The notes under the pieces are model-generated. The model worked only from the letters and a program-made list of their open reading frames with translations, made no database searches and was not told the origin of the DNA. This document shows, piece by piece, positions 18,290 through 27,385 of a stretch of DNA of 64,000 bases (its first letter is position 1; the number at the start of each line of letters is the position of its first letter). Both the position numbers and the translations under genes were made by a program. The stretch spans positions 434,001 through 498,000 of the forward strand of contig NZ_JPOF01000003.1 of NCBI RefSeq assembly GCF_000733755.1, read 5' to 3'. Source of the stretch: Lachnoclostridium phytofermentans (lineage in GTDB: Bacteria > Bacillota > Clostridia > Lachnospirales > Lachnospiraceae).

Positions 18290-19909
18290 ATGAAAATTTT
18301 AATTGGTAGTGCGTGGCCTTATGCAAACGGTTCATTGCATATCGGTCACTTGGCAGGACTATTACCTGCTGATATTATCGCTCGTTATCATCGTGCAAAG
18401 GGTGATGACGTATACTTCGTGTCAGGTAGTGATTGTTTCGGTACTCCTGTAGCTATCCGTGCGAAACAGGAAAACTTCACACCGCAGGAAATAAGTGACT
18501 TTTATCACAATGAATTTGATGAGTGCTTTAAAAGACTGGGCTTTAGTTATGATTTGTACGGCAAAACATCTTCCGAACAGCATCAATCATTTGTAAAAGA
18601 GTTTCATAAAAAAATGTATGAAAGCCAATATATCTATGAAAAATCCACTCCTCAAGCGTTCTGCAAAAATTGTAACACTTTCCTTCCTGATCGCTTTGTC
18701 AATGGCTTTTGTCCGTCGTGCGGTGAAAAATCCCGTGGGGACCAGTGCGATGCTTGCGGAAAGGTATTGGAGCCAGAAACACTGGTTAATCCGACTTGCT
18801 CTGTATGTGGAACAACACCTACTTTTAAAGAAAGCAAGCATTTATTTATAGCGATTTCACAATTTGAGGAAAAATTAAAAGAATTTGTAAACGTCCATCC
18901 ACATTGGCGTAAAAATGCAATCGCATTCACCAACCGTTATATCAAGGAGGGCCTGCGGGATCGTGCCATAACTCGTGATCTAGACTGGGGTATTGATGTC
19001 CCATTAGAAGGCTATGATGACAAGAAAATCTATATTTGGGCTGAGAATGTTTTAGGTTATCTTTCACAAAGCTATGAGATATGTAAGCAGCGTAAAACTG
19101 ACTATTGCGAACTTTGGGGAGAACATGCACGACATTATTATGTACATGGCAAGGATAACATTCCGTTTCACACCATTATTTTACCTGCGCTTCTGTTTGC
19201 AAATGGTGGTGGATGGCACTTACCAGATGAGATTGTATCAAGCGAATATCTAACACTAGAAGGTAGAAAAATCTCCACAAGCAACAACTGGGCTATATGG
19301 ATTAAGGATATTCTAGACAGATACAATCCAGACTCTCTTCGGTATTTTCTTATTGCTAACGGCCCAGAACGAAGAGATTCCGACTTTTCATGGCAGGAAT
19401 ATTTGAACAGCCACAACAGTGAACTTTTAGGGGCATATGGAAATTTTGTCAACCGAAATCTTGCCTTTGTAGAAAAGTATTTTGGTAGTATTGTTCCCAC
19501 AGGAACTATGGATAAAGAAATTAAGCAAATGATAAATAAAACTTTTATTAGCGTTGGTAACAATATTGAAAAATCAAAATTGCGAGATTCTCTTGAAGAG
19601 ATATTTGGACTTGTACGCTTTGGTAATAAATTCTTTGATACAGAAAAACCATGGTATACACGAAGTAGTGACATCACAGCCTGTGAAAATACCATCTTTA
19701 ACTGTATTCAACTTATCGCAAATTTATCCGTTTTACTTGCACCATTTTTGCCTTTTTCCTCTGTTAAAGTAGGTACATGGCTGAAATTAACTACGCAGTG
19801 GAAACCGCAATATGTGGAAAGCGGATTTTTTATTCCAAAATCAGAGATTCTATTTGAGCGACTTGATAAAATGATTGTAGAATATGAGCTAGAACAACTA
19901 AAACTATAG
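18290..19909 (+). CDS. metG: Methionyl-tRNA synthetase, zinc-rich type
   Basis: 539 residues. Class I signature YANGSLHIGH at residues 11-20. The connective peptide carries four Cys pairs (CKNC, CPSC, CDAC, CSVC), the two-zinc-knuckle form seen in archaeal-like MetRS. The KMSKS loop is the variant KISTS in LEGRKISTSNNW. The anticodon-binding helical domain is present, but the C-terminal tRNA-binding domain found in many bacterial MetRS is absent. It charges tRNA-Met with methionine and is controlled by the T-box upstream. Archaeal-like MetRS genes in Firmicutes are often second copies linked to resistance to synthetase inhibitors (inference); whether another metG exists cannot be seen here. 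Confidence 0.93.
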   Translation: MKILIGSAWPYANGSLHIGHLAGLLPADIIARYHRAKGDDVYFVSGSDCFGTPVAIRAKQENFTPQEISDFYHNEFDECFKRLGFSYDLYGKTSSEQHQSFVKEFHKKMYESQYIYEKSTPQAFCKNCNTFLPDRFVNGFCPSCGEKSRGDQCDACGKVLEPETLVNPTCSVCGTTPTFKESKHLFIAISQFEEKLKEFVNVHPHWRKNAIAFTNRYIKEGLRDRAITRDLDWGIDVPLEGYDDKKIYIWAENVLGYLSQSYEICKQRKTDYCELWGEHARHYYVHGKDNIPFHTIILPALLFANGGGWHLPDEIVSSEYLTLEGRKISTSNNWAIWIKDILDRYNPDSLRYFLIANGPERRDSDFSWQEYLNSHNSELLGAYGNFVNRNLAFVEKYFGSIVPTGTMDKEIKQMINKTFISVGNNIEKSKLRDSLEEIFGLVRFGNKFFDTEKPWYTRSSDITACENTIFNCIQLIANLSVLLAPFLPFSSVKVGTWLKLTTQWKPQYVESGFFIPKSEILFERLDKMIVEYELEQLKL

Positions 19910-19973
19910 AGAATATGTACAAGAATAGCTAATACAAGCAAGATAGATTATGTGTAAAAATTATTACACTAAA

Positions 19974-20005
19974 GAAAAAAAGTTACCCTTGGGTAACTTT
20001 TTTTC
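19974..20005. terminator. Bidirectional terminator between metG and the GH28 gene
   Basis: Perfect 15-bp arms: GAAAAAAAGTTACCC and GGGTAACTTTTTTTC around a two-base loop. The A-run and T-run serve both convergent genes. Confidence 0.9.
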
Positions 20006-20007
20006 TC

Positions 20008-21351
20008 TTATCTTTCAGTTAGGTGGATTTCTTCCTTTGTACATTCCTCTGATTCATACAATTTATTCTTTGAGATTTGATATGGTTCTTCATATCGAAC
20101 TCTTCCATTTACACGAAGTCCATCCACACATCTTGCATAAACAGCAGGAATACTGTGTGGATATACATGTCGAAGGGATGGTTGCTCATCAAAATATCCA
20201 GATTTTTGAGTTCCCTGACTGCACATCGTAACCTCTAAATCGGAAATTGTTATATTTTCTATTCTCGCATCCGTTTCTCCAGCTACGAATACACTGGATT
20301 CTGCCTTCATATAGATATGGTCAAAAGTTATATTTCTTATTTTTCCTGGATAATTACGATTATCATTACGGTACGTTGCATTAATAAAGATTGGCTCTCC
20401 ATTCCCCCACCACATCGTTGGGCCTTCTTTTCTTACTCCATCTGCATATTTTAATACACTTCCGGTCACATGATGAATATGAATATCTTCAATCGTTGCA
20501 CCGTCTCTAACCCAGATACCAACTCCTCTGGAGCAATCCTTAATGACACAGTCACTAAGCATAATATTACGGATATCTCCATGAGTCTCTGTTCCAATCT
20601 TTAATCCAGAATCACGAGAATAAAGAATACAGTTATTAATCACGATATTTTCACATGCTCCGTATTTTTGAGACATTGGTTTCGTTGCTTTCACAACGAT
20701 CGCATCATCTCCTGTCTTTACTAAGCATCCGCTAATAATAACATCCTGACAGCAGTCTGGATCAATCCCATCATTATTGGCACCACGAATATCATTAAGT
20801 ATCTTTATATCTTTTACCAGAACATGACGGCAACCAGCCATATGTAACGTCCAAAATGCTGCATCTTTAATCGTAATATCCTGTACTGTAAGATTCGTAA
20901 CATCTTCTAAGAACGTTGTTCTTGGACGAAAGGCTGCTACATTCAATGGGCATTCATGTGCACCATTGTCTGCATTGTCATCAAAAAACACCTTGTCTCC
21001 CTGTCCGTAGATGGTTCCTTGCCCTGATATTGTAATATTCTCTTCATGACAGGCAAATAGAAAGCATCCACCATCCCAGCCTGTTGTTTGATTATCATCC
21101 TCAAAAAGCTTTGCAAAATCAAGGATATCTTCTTCCTTTAGGCTACTTATTAATACAGCACCCATCTCCAGATGAAAATCTATATTACTCTTTAAGATAA
21201 TTGTTCCACTTAAGAAACTACCTGCAGGAACAATTACTTGTCCTCCATTTATTGTAGCCTCATCAATTGCTTTTTGTATCGCTGTGGCATTGTTAGTTAC
21301 ACCATCTGCAATAGCACCATAATCTAATATATTATAGATTTTTCTATCCAT
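20008..21351 (-). CDS. GH28 polygalacturonase-type pectin hydrolase, intracellular
   Basis: 447 residues. The N-terminus (NILDYGAIADGVTNNATAIQKAID) is the usual start of the pectate-lyase-like beta helix. GH28 catalytic signatures follow: NNDGIDPDCCQDV, TGDDAIVVK and the SGLKIGTETHGDIRN block that supplies the conserved His-Gly and substrate-binding region. There is no signal peptide, so it probably acts on oligogalacturonides or rhamnogalacturonan fragments after import, releasing galacturonate. It converges on metG and is monocistronic. The plant-polymer theme matches the GH8 operon nearby. Confidence 0.9.
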   Translation of the reverse strand: MDRKIYNILDYGAIADGVTNNATAIQKAIDEATINGGQVIVPAGSFLSGTIILKSNIDFHLEMGAVLISSLKEEDILDFAKLFEDDNQTTGWDGGCFLFACHEENITISGQGTIYGQGDKVFFDDNADNGAHECPLNVAAFRPRTTFLEDVTNLTVQDITIKDAAFWTLHMAGCRHVLVKDIKILNDIRGANNDGIDPDCCQDVIISGCLVKTGDDAIVVKATKPMSQKYGACENIVINNCILYSRDSGLKIGTETHGDIRNIMLSDCVIKDCSRGVGIWVRDGATIEDIHIHHVTGSVLKYADGVRKEGPTMWWGNGEPIFINATYRNDNRNYPGKIRNITFDHIYMKAESSVFVAGETDARIENITISDLEVTMCSQGTQKSGYFDEQPSLRHVYPHSIPAVYARCVDGLRVNGRVRYEEPYQISKNKLYESEECTKEEIHLTER

Positions 21352-21463
21352 ATATTCTCTCCTTTTAACGAAACCTTCCTGCTCCCATACGCACTCTCTT
21401 GAAATTTGATATCAAGCAAGGTGTTGCACATTACTTTTAAGCAGAAGCTTCTTTTTTATACAT

Positions 21464-21499
21464 ACTATATAATATATAGCTACTACCGTATTATATAGT
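21464..21499. promoter_or_regulatory. Operator-like palindrome upstream of the GH28 gene
   Basis: ACTATATAATA (21464-21474) and TATTATATAGT (21489-21499) form exact 11-bp arms around a 14-bp centre, 113-148 bp upstream of the GH28 start. It could be a regulator binding site or simply an AT-rich structure. Confidence 0.35.
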
Positions 21500-21594
21500 A
21501 GTTTTTCATAGACTTCAATTCATTGTTAACTTACTTAGGTCTTCTATATTATGGAATATTCTTTTTTCCACCGAGGATTTTCGTGAAAAGAAAA

Positions 21595-21632
21595 CATGAA
21601 AAAGCACGCTTCGCGTACTTTTCCTTGTCATG
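21595..21632. repeat. Dispersed hairpin repeat, copy 2
   Basis: CATGAAAAAGCACGC facing GCGTACTTTTCCTTGTCATG. This member includes the flanking CATGA/TCATG extension also seen, in part, in copy 5. Confidence 0.6.
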
Positions 21633-21727
21633 AATTAAGTTGAACTTTTCTCACTATGCGATAGTATATAAAGTAGCAGATTATTCTATAATGCATATCT
21701 TAAATTAAAGATAACTTGGAGTCCTTT

Positions 21728-22087
21728 ATGGAAACTGAACGGTATATAATTACTTTATTTGGAGTCAATACCAAGTATTATACTGTGGATTTTGTTGCAT
21801 ATCTATGGGATCAGATTGCACAAAAGGAGTATGAAAAAAGTGGGATTTATATAACAGCTATTCTTGATGTAAGAAGCTTTGTTTGCGGAGAAGTGAGAGG
21901 TTGTGTTTTAGGTGATGATGCTCATGTTATCACTACAGTTCGAAATCCTAGTGAGGCAAGTGATTCAAGTATATTTTTTGAATCATTCAAAAACGTAGTT
22001 CAAGAAATAAGAGAAGAACTTGGAAATCCCAACATGACAATGGCTATTCAAACGATAGATTTTTACTATTTTGTTCAACCAATATAA
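21728..22087 (+). CDS. Small protein of unknown function
   Basis: 119 residues from METERYIITLFGVNTKYY. TGGAG lies 7 bases before the ATG at 21728; the frame could begin at a TTG at 21716 but this overlaps the ribosome site. It is a soluble mixed alpha/beta sequence without signal peptide, cysteine cluster or recognisable motif. It is monocistronic, on the opposite strand to its neighbours, and ends before an intrinsic terminator at 22154-22190, which supports it as a real transcribed gene. I do not recognise the family. Confidence 0.7.
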   Translation: METERYIITLFGVNTKYYTVDFVAYLWDQIAQKEYEKSGIYITAILDVRSFVCGEVRGCVLGDDAHVITTVRNPSEASDSSIFFESFKNVVQEIREELGNPNMTMAIQTIDFYYFVQPI

Positions 22088-22153
22088 TGATATATAGTAG
22101 TATCACGTGATGCTGTAAAGGATGTAAATGTTTTTGCTTAAATTGTCGACAAT

Positions 22154-22190
22154 AAAAGCATATGCCAAATAACGGCATATGCTTATTTAT
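22154..22190 (+). terminator. Intrinsic terminator
   Basis: GCATATGCC (22158-22166) and GGCATATGC (22174-22182) form a perfect stem with a 7-base loop, followed by TTATTTATTT. Confidence 0.75.
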
Positions 22191-22297
22191 TTGAATATGA
22201 TATAAGAACAGTTTTTTCAAAGAATTAAAGATAAAACGTTAATTAATGCGATTTCACTGAAAAGTAACCCAATGAAAAATGACTTAATTATCAATCG

Positions 22298-23161
22298 TTA
22301 TTTCTTTATCGGTCTTATTGGAACCCAAACTTCACAGGCATAGTCTGCAGAGTCTATATCTCCAGTCGGATACCATTCTATTTCTGGTCCTTCTTCATGT
22401 TCATAACCGGAGGTCATAAACCACTCTGTATTCATACGCTTACAAGTCTCTTGAATTCCAGCCACTCCTTTACATTCGAACTTCACCCATGTAAACCCAG
22501 GAATATCCAATACTTCGAAGCCTTCTGGAATCTGAGCTTCTGGTTTTGCTGCTATCATATAGCGGAATCTTTCTTCCTCAAAATGAAAATCATAGCAGAC
22601 ACCATACATCACTTCCCTATCTCTACTATTCATTCCAAAGATTTTATCACAAGTACCATCTGAATTTACATCACACCACATCTTTGGTATTAGTTTAAAG
22701 TTCTCACCATTATTTGTGGTAATCTCTCTTGATATCCCAGCCAAACGAAATCCATCCATCTTTTCAATACGATACTTCATAGCTTCTGCTCCTTTAATTG
22801 ATATTTGAAAGGAGATTCTTGGATAGAGCTTTAACTTCACTCCCTGGATGCGCGCTTCCTGCGGAGTAATTCCATGAATTGACGTAAATGCTCGTGCAAA
22901 CGATACCGGAGAATCGTAGCCATATTTCATTGCGATCTCAAGAACAGAAACCTTATTTTTCGAAAGTTCCAGCGCAGCATCTGTCATACATCTGCGTCTT
23001 ATATAAACTGCAAGTGTGACATTTGCTATAAAGGAAAACATTCTCTGAAAATTATAAGAAGAACATAATGCCCTTTCCGCTATTTTTTCATAATCTATCT
23101 TGATGCTTAGATTCTCTTCGATATAGTTAAGCGAAGCATTCATATAATCGAGCCACTCCAT
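22298..23161 (-). CDS. AraC-family regulator with GyrI-like effector domain
   Basis: 287 residues from MEWLDYMNAS; AAAGGAG stands 8 bases before the ATG at 23161. Unusually for AraC proteins the DNA-binding domain is at the N-terminus (about 8-105, with VSVLEIAMKYGYDSPVSFARAFTSIHGITPQEAR), followed by a C-terminal GyrI-like small-molecule-binding domain of about 155 residues. This arrangement is that of the Rob/SoxS-like multidrug-responsive activators such as BltR-type regulators. It lies downstream of the ABC exporter pair on the same strand and may respond to a drug-like ligand; its target is unknown. Confidence 0.88.
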   Translation of the reverse strand: MEWLDYMNASLNYIEENLSIKIDYEKIAERALCSSYNFQRMFSFIANVTLAVYIRRRCMTDAALELSKNKVSVLEIAMKYGYDSPVSFARAFTSIHGITPQEARIQGVKLKLYPRISFQISIKGAEAMKYRIEKMDGFRLAGISREITTNNGENFKLIPKMWCDVNSDGTCDKIFGMNSRDREVMYGVCYDFHFEEERFRYMIAAKPEAQIPEGFEVLDIPGFTWVKFECKGVAGIQETCKRMNTEWFMTSGYEHEEGPEIEWYPTGDIDSADYACEVWVPIRPIKK

Positions 23162-23296
23162 AACACCGCTCCTTTCATAAATCATAATAAAACAATTACG
23201 AAGAAAAGTCGCAACTATTTGTGCACGGATTTATTTATCTTTTATAACTCTTCTCGGATCATCAATTCGATGCAATTTCCCTGTATACTTCTGTCT

Positions 23297-23368
23297 CCAT
23301 ACTCGGCTTTCCCTTATTTCAACCTGCTTTTTCCGTACTCAGCTTTTCCTTACTTCAATCTACTTTCT
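23297..23368. repeat. 36-bp imperfect tandem duplication after the ABC exporter
   Basis: CCATACTCGGCTTTCCCTTA at 23297 is repeated at 23333 as CCGTACTCAGCTTTTCCTTA. It lies between the AraC/GyrI gene and the end of the exporter gene and has no obvious coding role. Confidence 0.6.
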
Positions 23369-23383
23369 CTTATTTCCCTTAGG

Positions 23384-25225
23384 CTAGCTTACCTCTTTTT
23401 CAATCTCATCTTGATAATAATGCGACTGTTTTTCAAACATATCCGCATATCTTCCTCGAAGCTTCATGAGTTCTTCATGCGTACCCTCTTCTATAATCCT
23501 TCCCTCTTCAAACATATAGATATGATCCGCATCTTTGGTTGTAGATAAGCGATGGGATATAAAAATGATAGAAGCATCTTTTACGTTCTCCAGCATATTT
23601 TTCGTTAACTTTGCTTCCGCTAACGCATCAAGTGCAGAGGAAGGTTCATCTAAGATGGCAATCGAAAGTTCATTTCCTTTTGCAAACATTCGTGCAATAG
23701 CAACCTTTTGTGTTTCCCCACCAGATAACATCGTTCCCTTCTCTGAAAATTCCTTTGTCATCTCAGTATTAAGACCATCGGATAGCTTTGAGAGCTTCCT
23801 TGTAAAATCTGCCAAATCTAGTGCTTTTCTTACTATTACTTCTTGTTCTTTACTATATTCACCCATCACAACATTTTCCGCTAAGGTAGCACCATATAAT
23901 TGAAAATCTTGAAAAACAGCACCGATAATACTACGATATTCTTCTGTGGAAAAATCCTTAATATTTTGATTACCATAAGTGATACTGCCCTCAGTGGCAT
24001 CATAAAGTCGCATAAGAAGTTTAACAAAAGTCGTCTTACCAGCACCATTTTCACCGACAATTGCGATCCGCTCACCTGGATTTATCGTCATATTAATCCG
24101 ATGTAAGGTATCTTTCTTAGCTCCTTCATAACGAAAACTCATATTTTCAATTTTTAATACTTGTCTGCCCCTTGGTACCGCTTTGATACCACATTGTTTT
24201 TCAATCTTTATTTCATAATCTAAAAATCTACGGAATCGCTGTGCAAACTGTCCAACTTCTTGAAAAGCGACCAAGGAATAATTAAAACCATCCAAGTTAT
24301 TTCTTACTGCCTGCTGTGCATTGTTCATCGCTGCCACATCTCCAAGTGCGATTGTTCGCTTTACCAGTGATAGATAACCTAGATATAGCGGTACACATAA
24401 GTATGATAGAATTGTAAAAACTGAAATCCAGTTAATCAAGGATAAGATAGCAACTTTTACCCCCATCTTCCTAGCCGTAGTTTCAATCTCTATAATTGCC
24501 TCATCAAACTGTTTTCGAAGTGGTATTTCAATATCCGATAATTTGATTTCTTTCGCATACTCTGGCTGGTAAAATACCCGTTTCGAATAATCTGCTTTTC
24601 TCATTAACCTTTTATATTCCATGTCATAATCATATTCTAACTTGGTGATTCGAAACCTTGTTACTAAGTTAATAATAAATCCAGCAATAGGGAATATTGC
24701 TATGATTGGATTTATGGTCATAATCAGTGTTCCAAGTGTTAGGATACCAATAGAAAGCCCTAGCATCTGTGCAGTACATATGACTGCTTTTGTAATCATT
24801 TCGTCAGATTGAGAAGCTGCAATAACGAAATCATCAAAGTATTGCTTTTGATCATAGCAGAGCAGGTCAATGTCTGCTGCTTTCTTTATAAATTCTCTTT
24901 GTATTGTTCCTGTAACCTTAACGAACCTCGCTATAGCCCAATTCTCAACTAAAACTTCAATTGCACGGCCAAGGATCATGATCCCGATTCCTATTATAAC
25001 ATATACGATTGTCTGTCCCAGCAGAAATTTATTCTCCGATAGCATCTGAATAAATAACTTTAAGAACAAGGTACTATAAAATGCATCAATAATAAAGCAA
25101 GAAAAAAACGCAAGATAAACGATAAGAACAACCGCTTTGTCTGCCTTCCAAGCAAAGGAAATACTGTATCTAACATTGGAGAACAATTGCTTTACTAAAA
25201 TTTTGTCATTTTTAACTTTCTGCAT
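23384..25225 (-). CDS. ABC exporter half-transporter (membrane plus ATPase)
   Basis: 613 residues. The N-terminal part has about six membrane helices (for example VVLIVYLAFFSCFIIDAFYS) and the C-terminal ATPase has Walker A GENGAGKTT, signature LSGGETQKVAIARMFA, Walker B IAILDEPSSALD and the switch His in FISHRLST. Its start overlaps the end of the upstream half-transporter by 14 bp, so the two are translationally coupled and probably work as a heterodimer. No peptide precursor or modification enzyme is adjacent, so the substrate (drug, peptide or lipid) is open. Confidence 0.9.
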   Translation of the reverse strand: MQKVKNDKILVKQLFSNVRYSISFAWKADKAVVLIVYLAFFSCFIIDAFYSTLFLKLFIQMLSENKFLLGQTIVYVIIGIGIMILGRAIEVLVENWAIARFVKVTGTIQREFIKKAADIDLLCYDQKQYFDDFVIAASQSDEMITKAVICTAQMLGLSIGILTLGTLIMTINPIIAIFPIAGFIINLVTRFRITKLEYDYDMEYKRLMRKADYSKRVFYQPEYAKEIKLSDIEIPLRKQFDEAIIEIETTARKMGVKVAILSLINWISVFTILSYLCVPLYLGYLSLVKRTIALGDVAAMNNAQQAVRNNLDGFNYSLVAFQEVGQFAQRFRRFLDYEIKIEKQCGIKAVPRGRQVLKIENMSFRYEGAKKDTLHRINMTINPGERIAIVGENGAGKTTFVKLLMRLYDATEGSITYGNQNIKDFSTEEYRSIIGAVFQDFQLYGATLAENVVMGEYSKEQEVIVRKALDLADFTRKLSKLSDGLNTEMTKEFSEKGTMLSGGETQKVAIARMFAKGNELSIAILDEPSSALDALAEAKLTKNMLENVKDASIIFISHRLSTTKDADHIYMFEEGRIIEEGTHEELMKLRGRYADMFEKQSHYYQDEIEKEVS

Positions 25226-27104
25226 CGCCTCTTACCTCCCTTGCACTCTCTTGTTCTTCTAATAACGAAAGACGCTCTTCTGAAATAGTTTCTTTATATT
25301 GCTTTGCTTGTAGTTCAAACATCTTCGCATATTTACCACCCTTTTTTATCAGCTCTTCATGATTACCGCTTTCCACAATCTTGCCATCCTCTAGGTAAAA
25401 GATGCGATCAGCTATTCTTGCAGAAGATAACCGATGAGAGATAAAGAAGACCGTTTTCCCTTCTGATGCTAACAACATATTATGATACATCTGATATTCC
25501 GCAATTGGATCAAGAGCAGAAGAAGGCTCATCTAAAATAACTATATCGGGGTTTTTTGCAAATACTCTAGCTATTGCTATTTTTTGAGCCTGACCACCAG
25601 AGCATACAAATCCATCCTCATCGAATTCTTTGGAAATCATAGTATCTATCCCATTGGGAAGGTTCTTTAACACATCACCAAACTGAGCTTTCTTTAGCGA
25701 TTCTATAATAAGTATCCGTTCTTCCTCATTTCTTGGCTCCCTCATTAGCACATTATGAGAAAGAGGAAGTGCAAATATCTGTAGATCTTGAAATACTGTA
25801 CCAAAGTGCTGATGATATTGTTTTGGTTCAAATTCACTAATGTCGATTCCATCAATAGTGATATTACCTTTCTGCAATGGGTAAAGGCCCATTAATAATT
25901 TAATTAATGTTGTTTTACCAGCACCATTTTCACCAACTAATGCAATTTTTTCACCTTTTTTTATCGATAAGGATAACCCATTGATAACGCCAGAGCTAGC
26001 TCCTTGATATGTAAAACAAATATCTTTTATCTCAATCTCACCAAGAGGTTTCGTAACCAAACGCTCTCCTGCCTTGGTTTCTAATGATTCATATTCTAAG
26101 AACTCTTTGAGATTATTCATATATATACAGCATTTTCCTGCATTGTTCATATGTCTTATCACTTCTTTGATACGCCAACAAACATAATCGATACTGGAAA
26201 TCATCGCAACATAAGCACCTATTTTTGCGATATCGCTTGTCTTAATCACATAGGTTACATATACATATGCAGATAGAATCGTTAATCCAAAAAATACTGC
26301 ATATTGTAAAAATGCATACCATCCAATTTTTCTATATATTCTCCTGCTGATTTGATATCGATTTTCGAAGCTATCTGCATGCTTTTTATAGAGAAGTTTT
26401 CGTATCTCATAAAGCCTAATTTCACCAGCATATTTTTTCTCATAGAAAACTCTCTTTATGTACTCTGTGACACGCTTATCCCTTGTTTCTTCTTCACGAA
26501 GCTTTAAATGTAATTGATTTAATTTACCTCCTATGAAAAGTGCAGCTACCAATGGTGGAATTACAAACAGAACCAGCAAGGGATCAACCTTTGCAATGAT
26601 TGCGAGCGCAGAAATACCTGCTAGGAAGCATCCAATTGACCATGTCAGGCTCTGTAGACCTTCTAACCCTTTCGTTAGACATTCATCCAAAGCCTTTGAA
26701 AAACGATCATAAAAATCTGGCTGCTCATATCTGCTTAATTCTATAGTAGTAGCTTTATCTATTACTTTACGAAACACATAAGAATATACCTTTGGCATTT
26801 TTAAACGTTTGCAATAAGCATGTCCAGCCGAAAAGAAATGGAAGATAATATGAATAGTACAAAATAATAAGACCATCCTTATTAACCCCTGATAGGACCG
26901 CTCCTCTTCAATGCAAGAATAGATATATTGCATCAGGTAGATAACAAAAAAAGTGATAAACACTTCCTCTGTTGTATTCTTAAAAAACGTATAGAAAACA
27001 AAGCTCTTATCCGCATGCCATAATGTCTGAATGGTATAAACCATGCTTTGAAATACACCAAGCCGTTTCCCCTCTTCCTCGTTGTGATTTGCTTTCCGTC
27101 CCAC
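25212..27104 (-). CDS. ABC exporter half-transporter, partner subunit
   Basis: About 630 residues if started at the GTG at 27104, which has GAGGGGG 11 bases upstream; the frame remains open to 27161 with a weaker start (MCYYMEV). Six membrane helices precede an ATPase with GENGAGKTT, CSGGQAQKIAIARVFA and IVILDEPSSALD. The signature begins CSGG rather than LSGG. The C-terminal tail is rich in Glu and Ser. It is the first gene of the two-gene exporter operon; the IS256-family element sits about 280 bp upstream of this start. Confidence 0.88.
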   Translation of the reverse strand: MGRKANHNEEEGKRLGVFQSMVYTIQTLWHADKSFVFYTFFKNTTEEVFITFFVIYLMQYIYSCIEEERSYQGLIRMVLLFCTIHIIFHFFSAGHAYCKRLKMPKVYSYVFRKVIDKATTIELSRYEQPDFYDRFSKALDECLTKGLEGLQSLTWSIGCFLAGISALAIIAKVDPLLVLFVIPPLVAALFIGGKLNQLHLKLREEETRDKRVTEYIKRVFYEKKYAGEIRLYEIRKLLYKKHADSFENRYQISRRIYRKIGWYAFLQYAVFFGLTILSAYVYVTYVIKTSDIAKIGAYVAMISSIDYVCWRIKEVIRHMNNAGKCCIYMNNLKEFLEYESLETKAGERLVTKPLGEIEIKDICFTYQGASSGVINGLSLSIKKGEKIALVGENGAGKTTLIKLLMGLYPLQKGNITIDGIDISEFEPKQYHQHFGTVFQDLQIFALPLSHNVLMREPRNEEERILIIESLKKAQFGDVLKNLPNGIDTMISKEFDEDGFVCSGGQAQKIAIARVFAKNPDIVILDEPSSALDPIAEYQMYHNMLLASEGKTVFFISHRLSSARIADRIFYLEDGKIVESGNHEELIKKGGKYAKMFELQAKQYKETISEERLSLLEEQESAREVRGDAES

Positions 27105-27385
27105 TGTATGTAATTCCCCCTCAATACAATTCTTGTATATAACCTCCATATAATAACACATTAAGTATATTATTGTAAATTGTAATTATTAGTGCTACTC
27201 TTATGTCGTAGCACATACCTAACCCAGACATATCTAACCCATACCAAATTCTTTTTTAAGAATTTAAACTTGATAAAAATCAAAATTGATTATAAAATGA
27301 AATTAATAAATCATAATATAAAATATCAAAAATCAAATATCATGACATCTTGATTTCTTGATTTCTTGGATAGCGTCAAGAATTT

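Noticed and set aside
23219-23548. Plus-strand frame with PYSAFPYFNLL repeats
   Set aside because: It comes from the 36-bp tandem repeat and overlaps the exporter gene on the other strand; no ribosome site.
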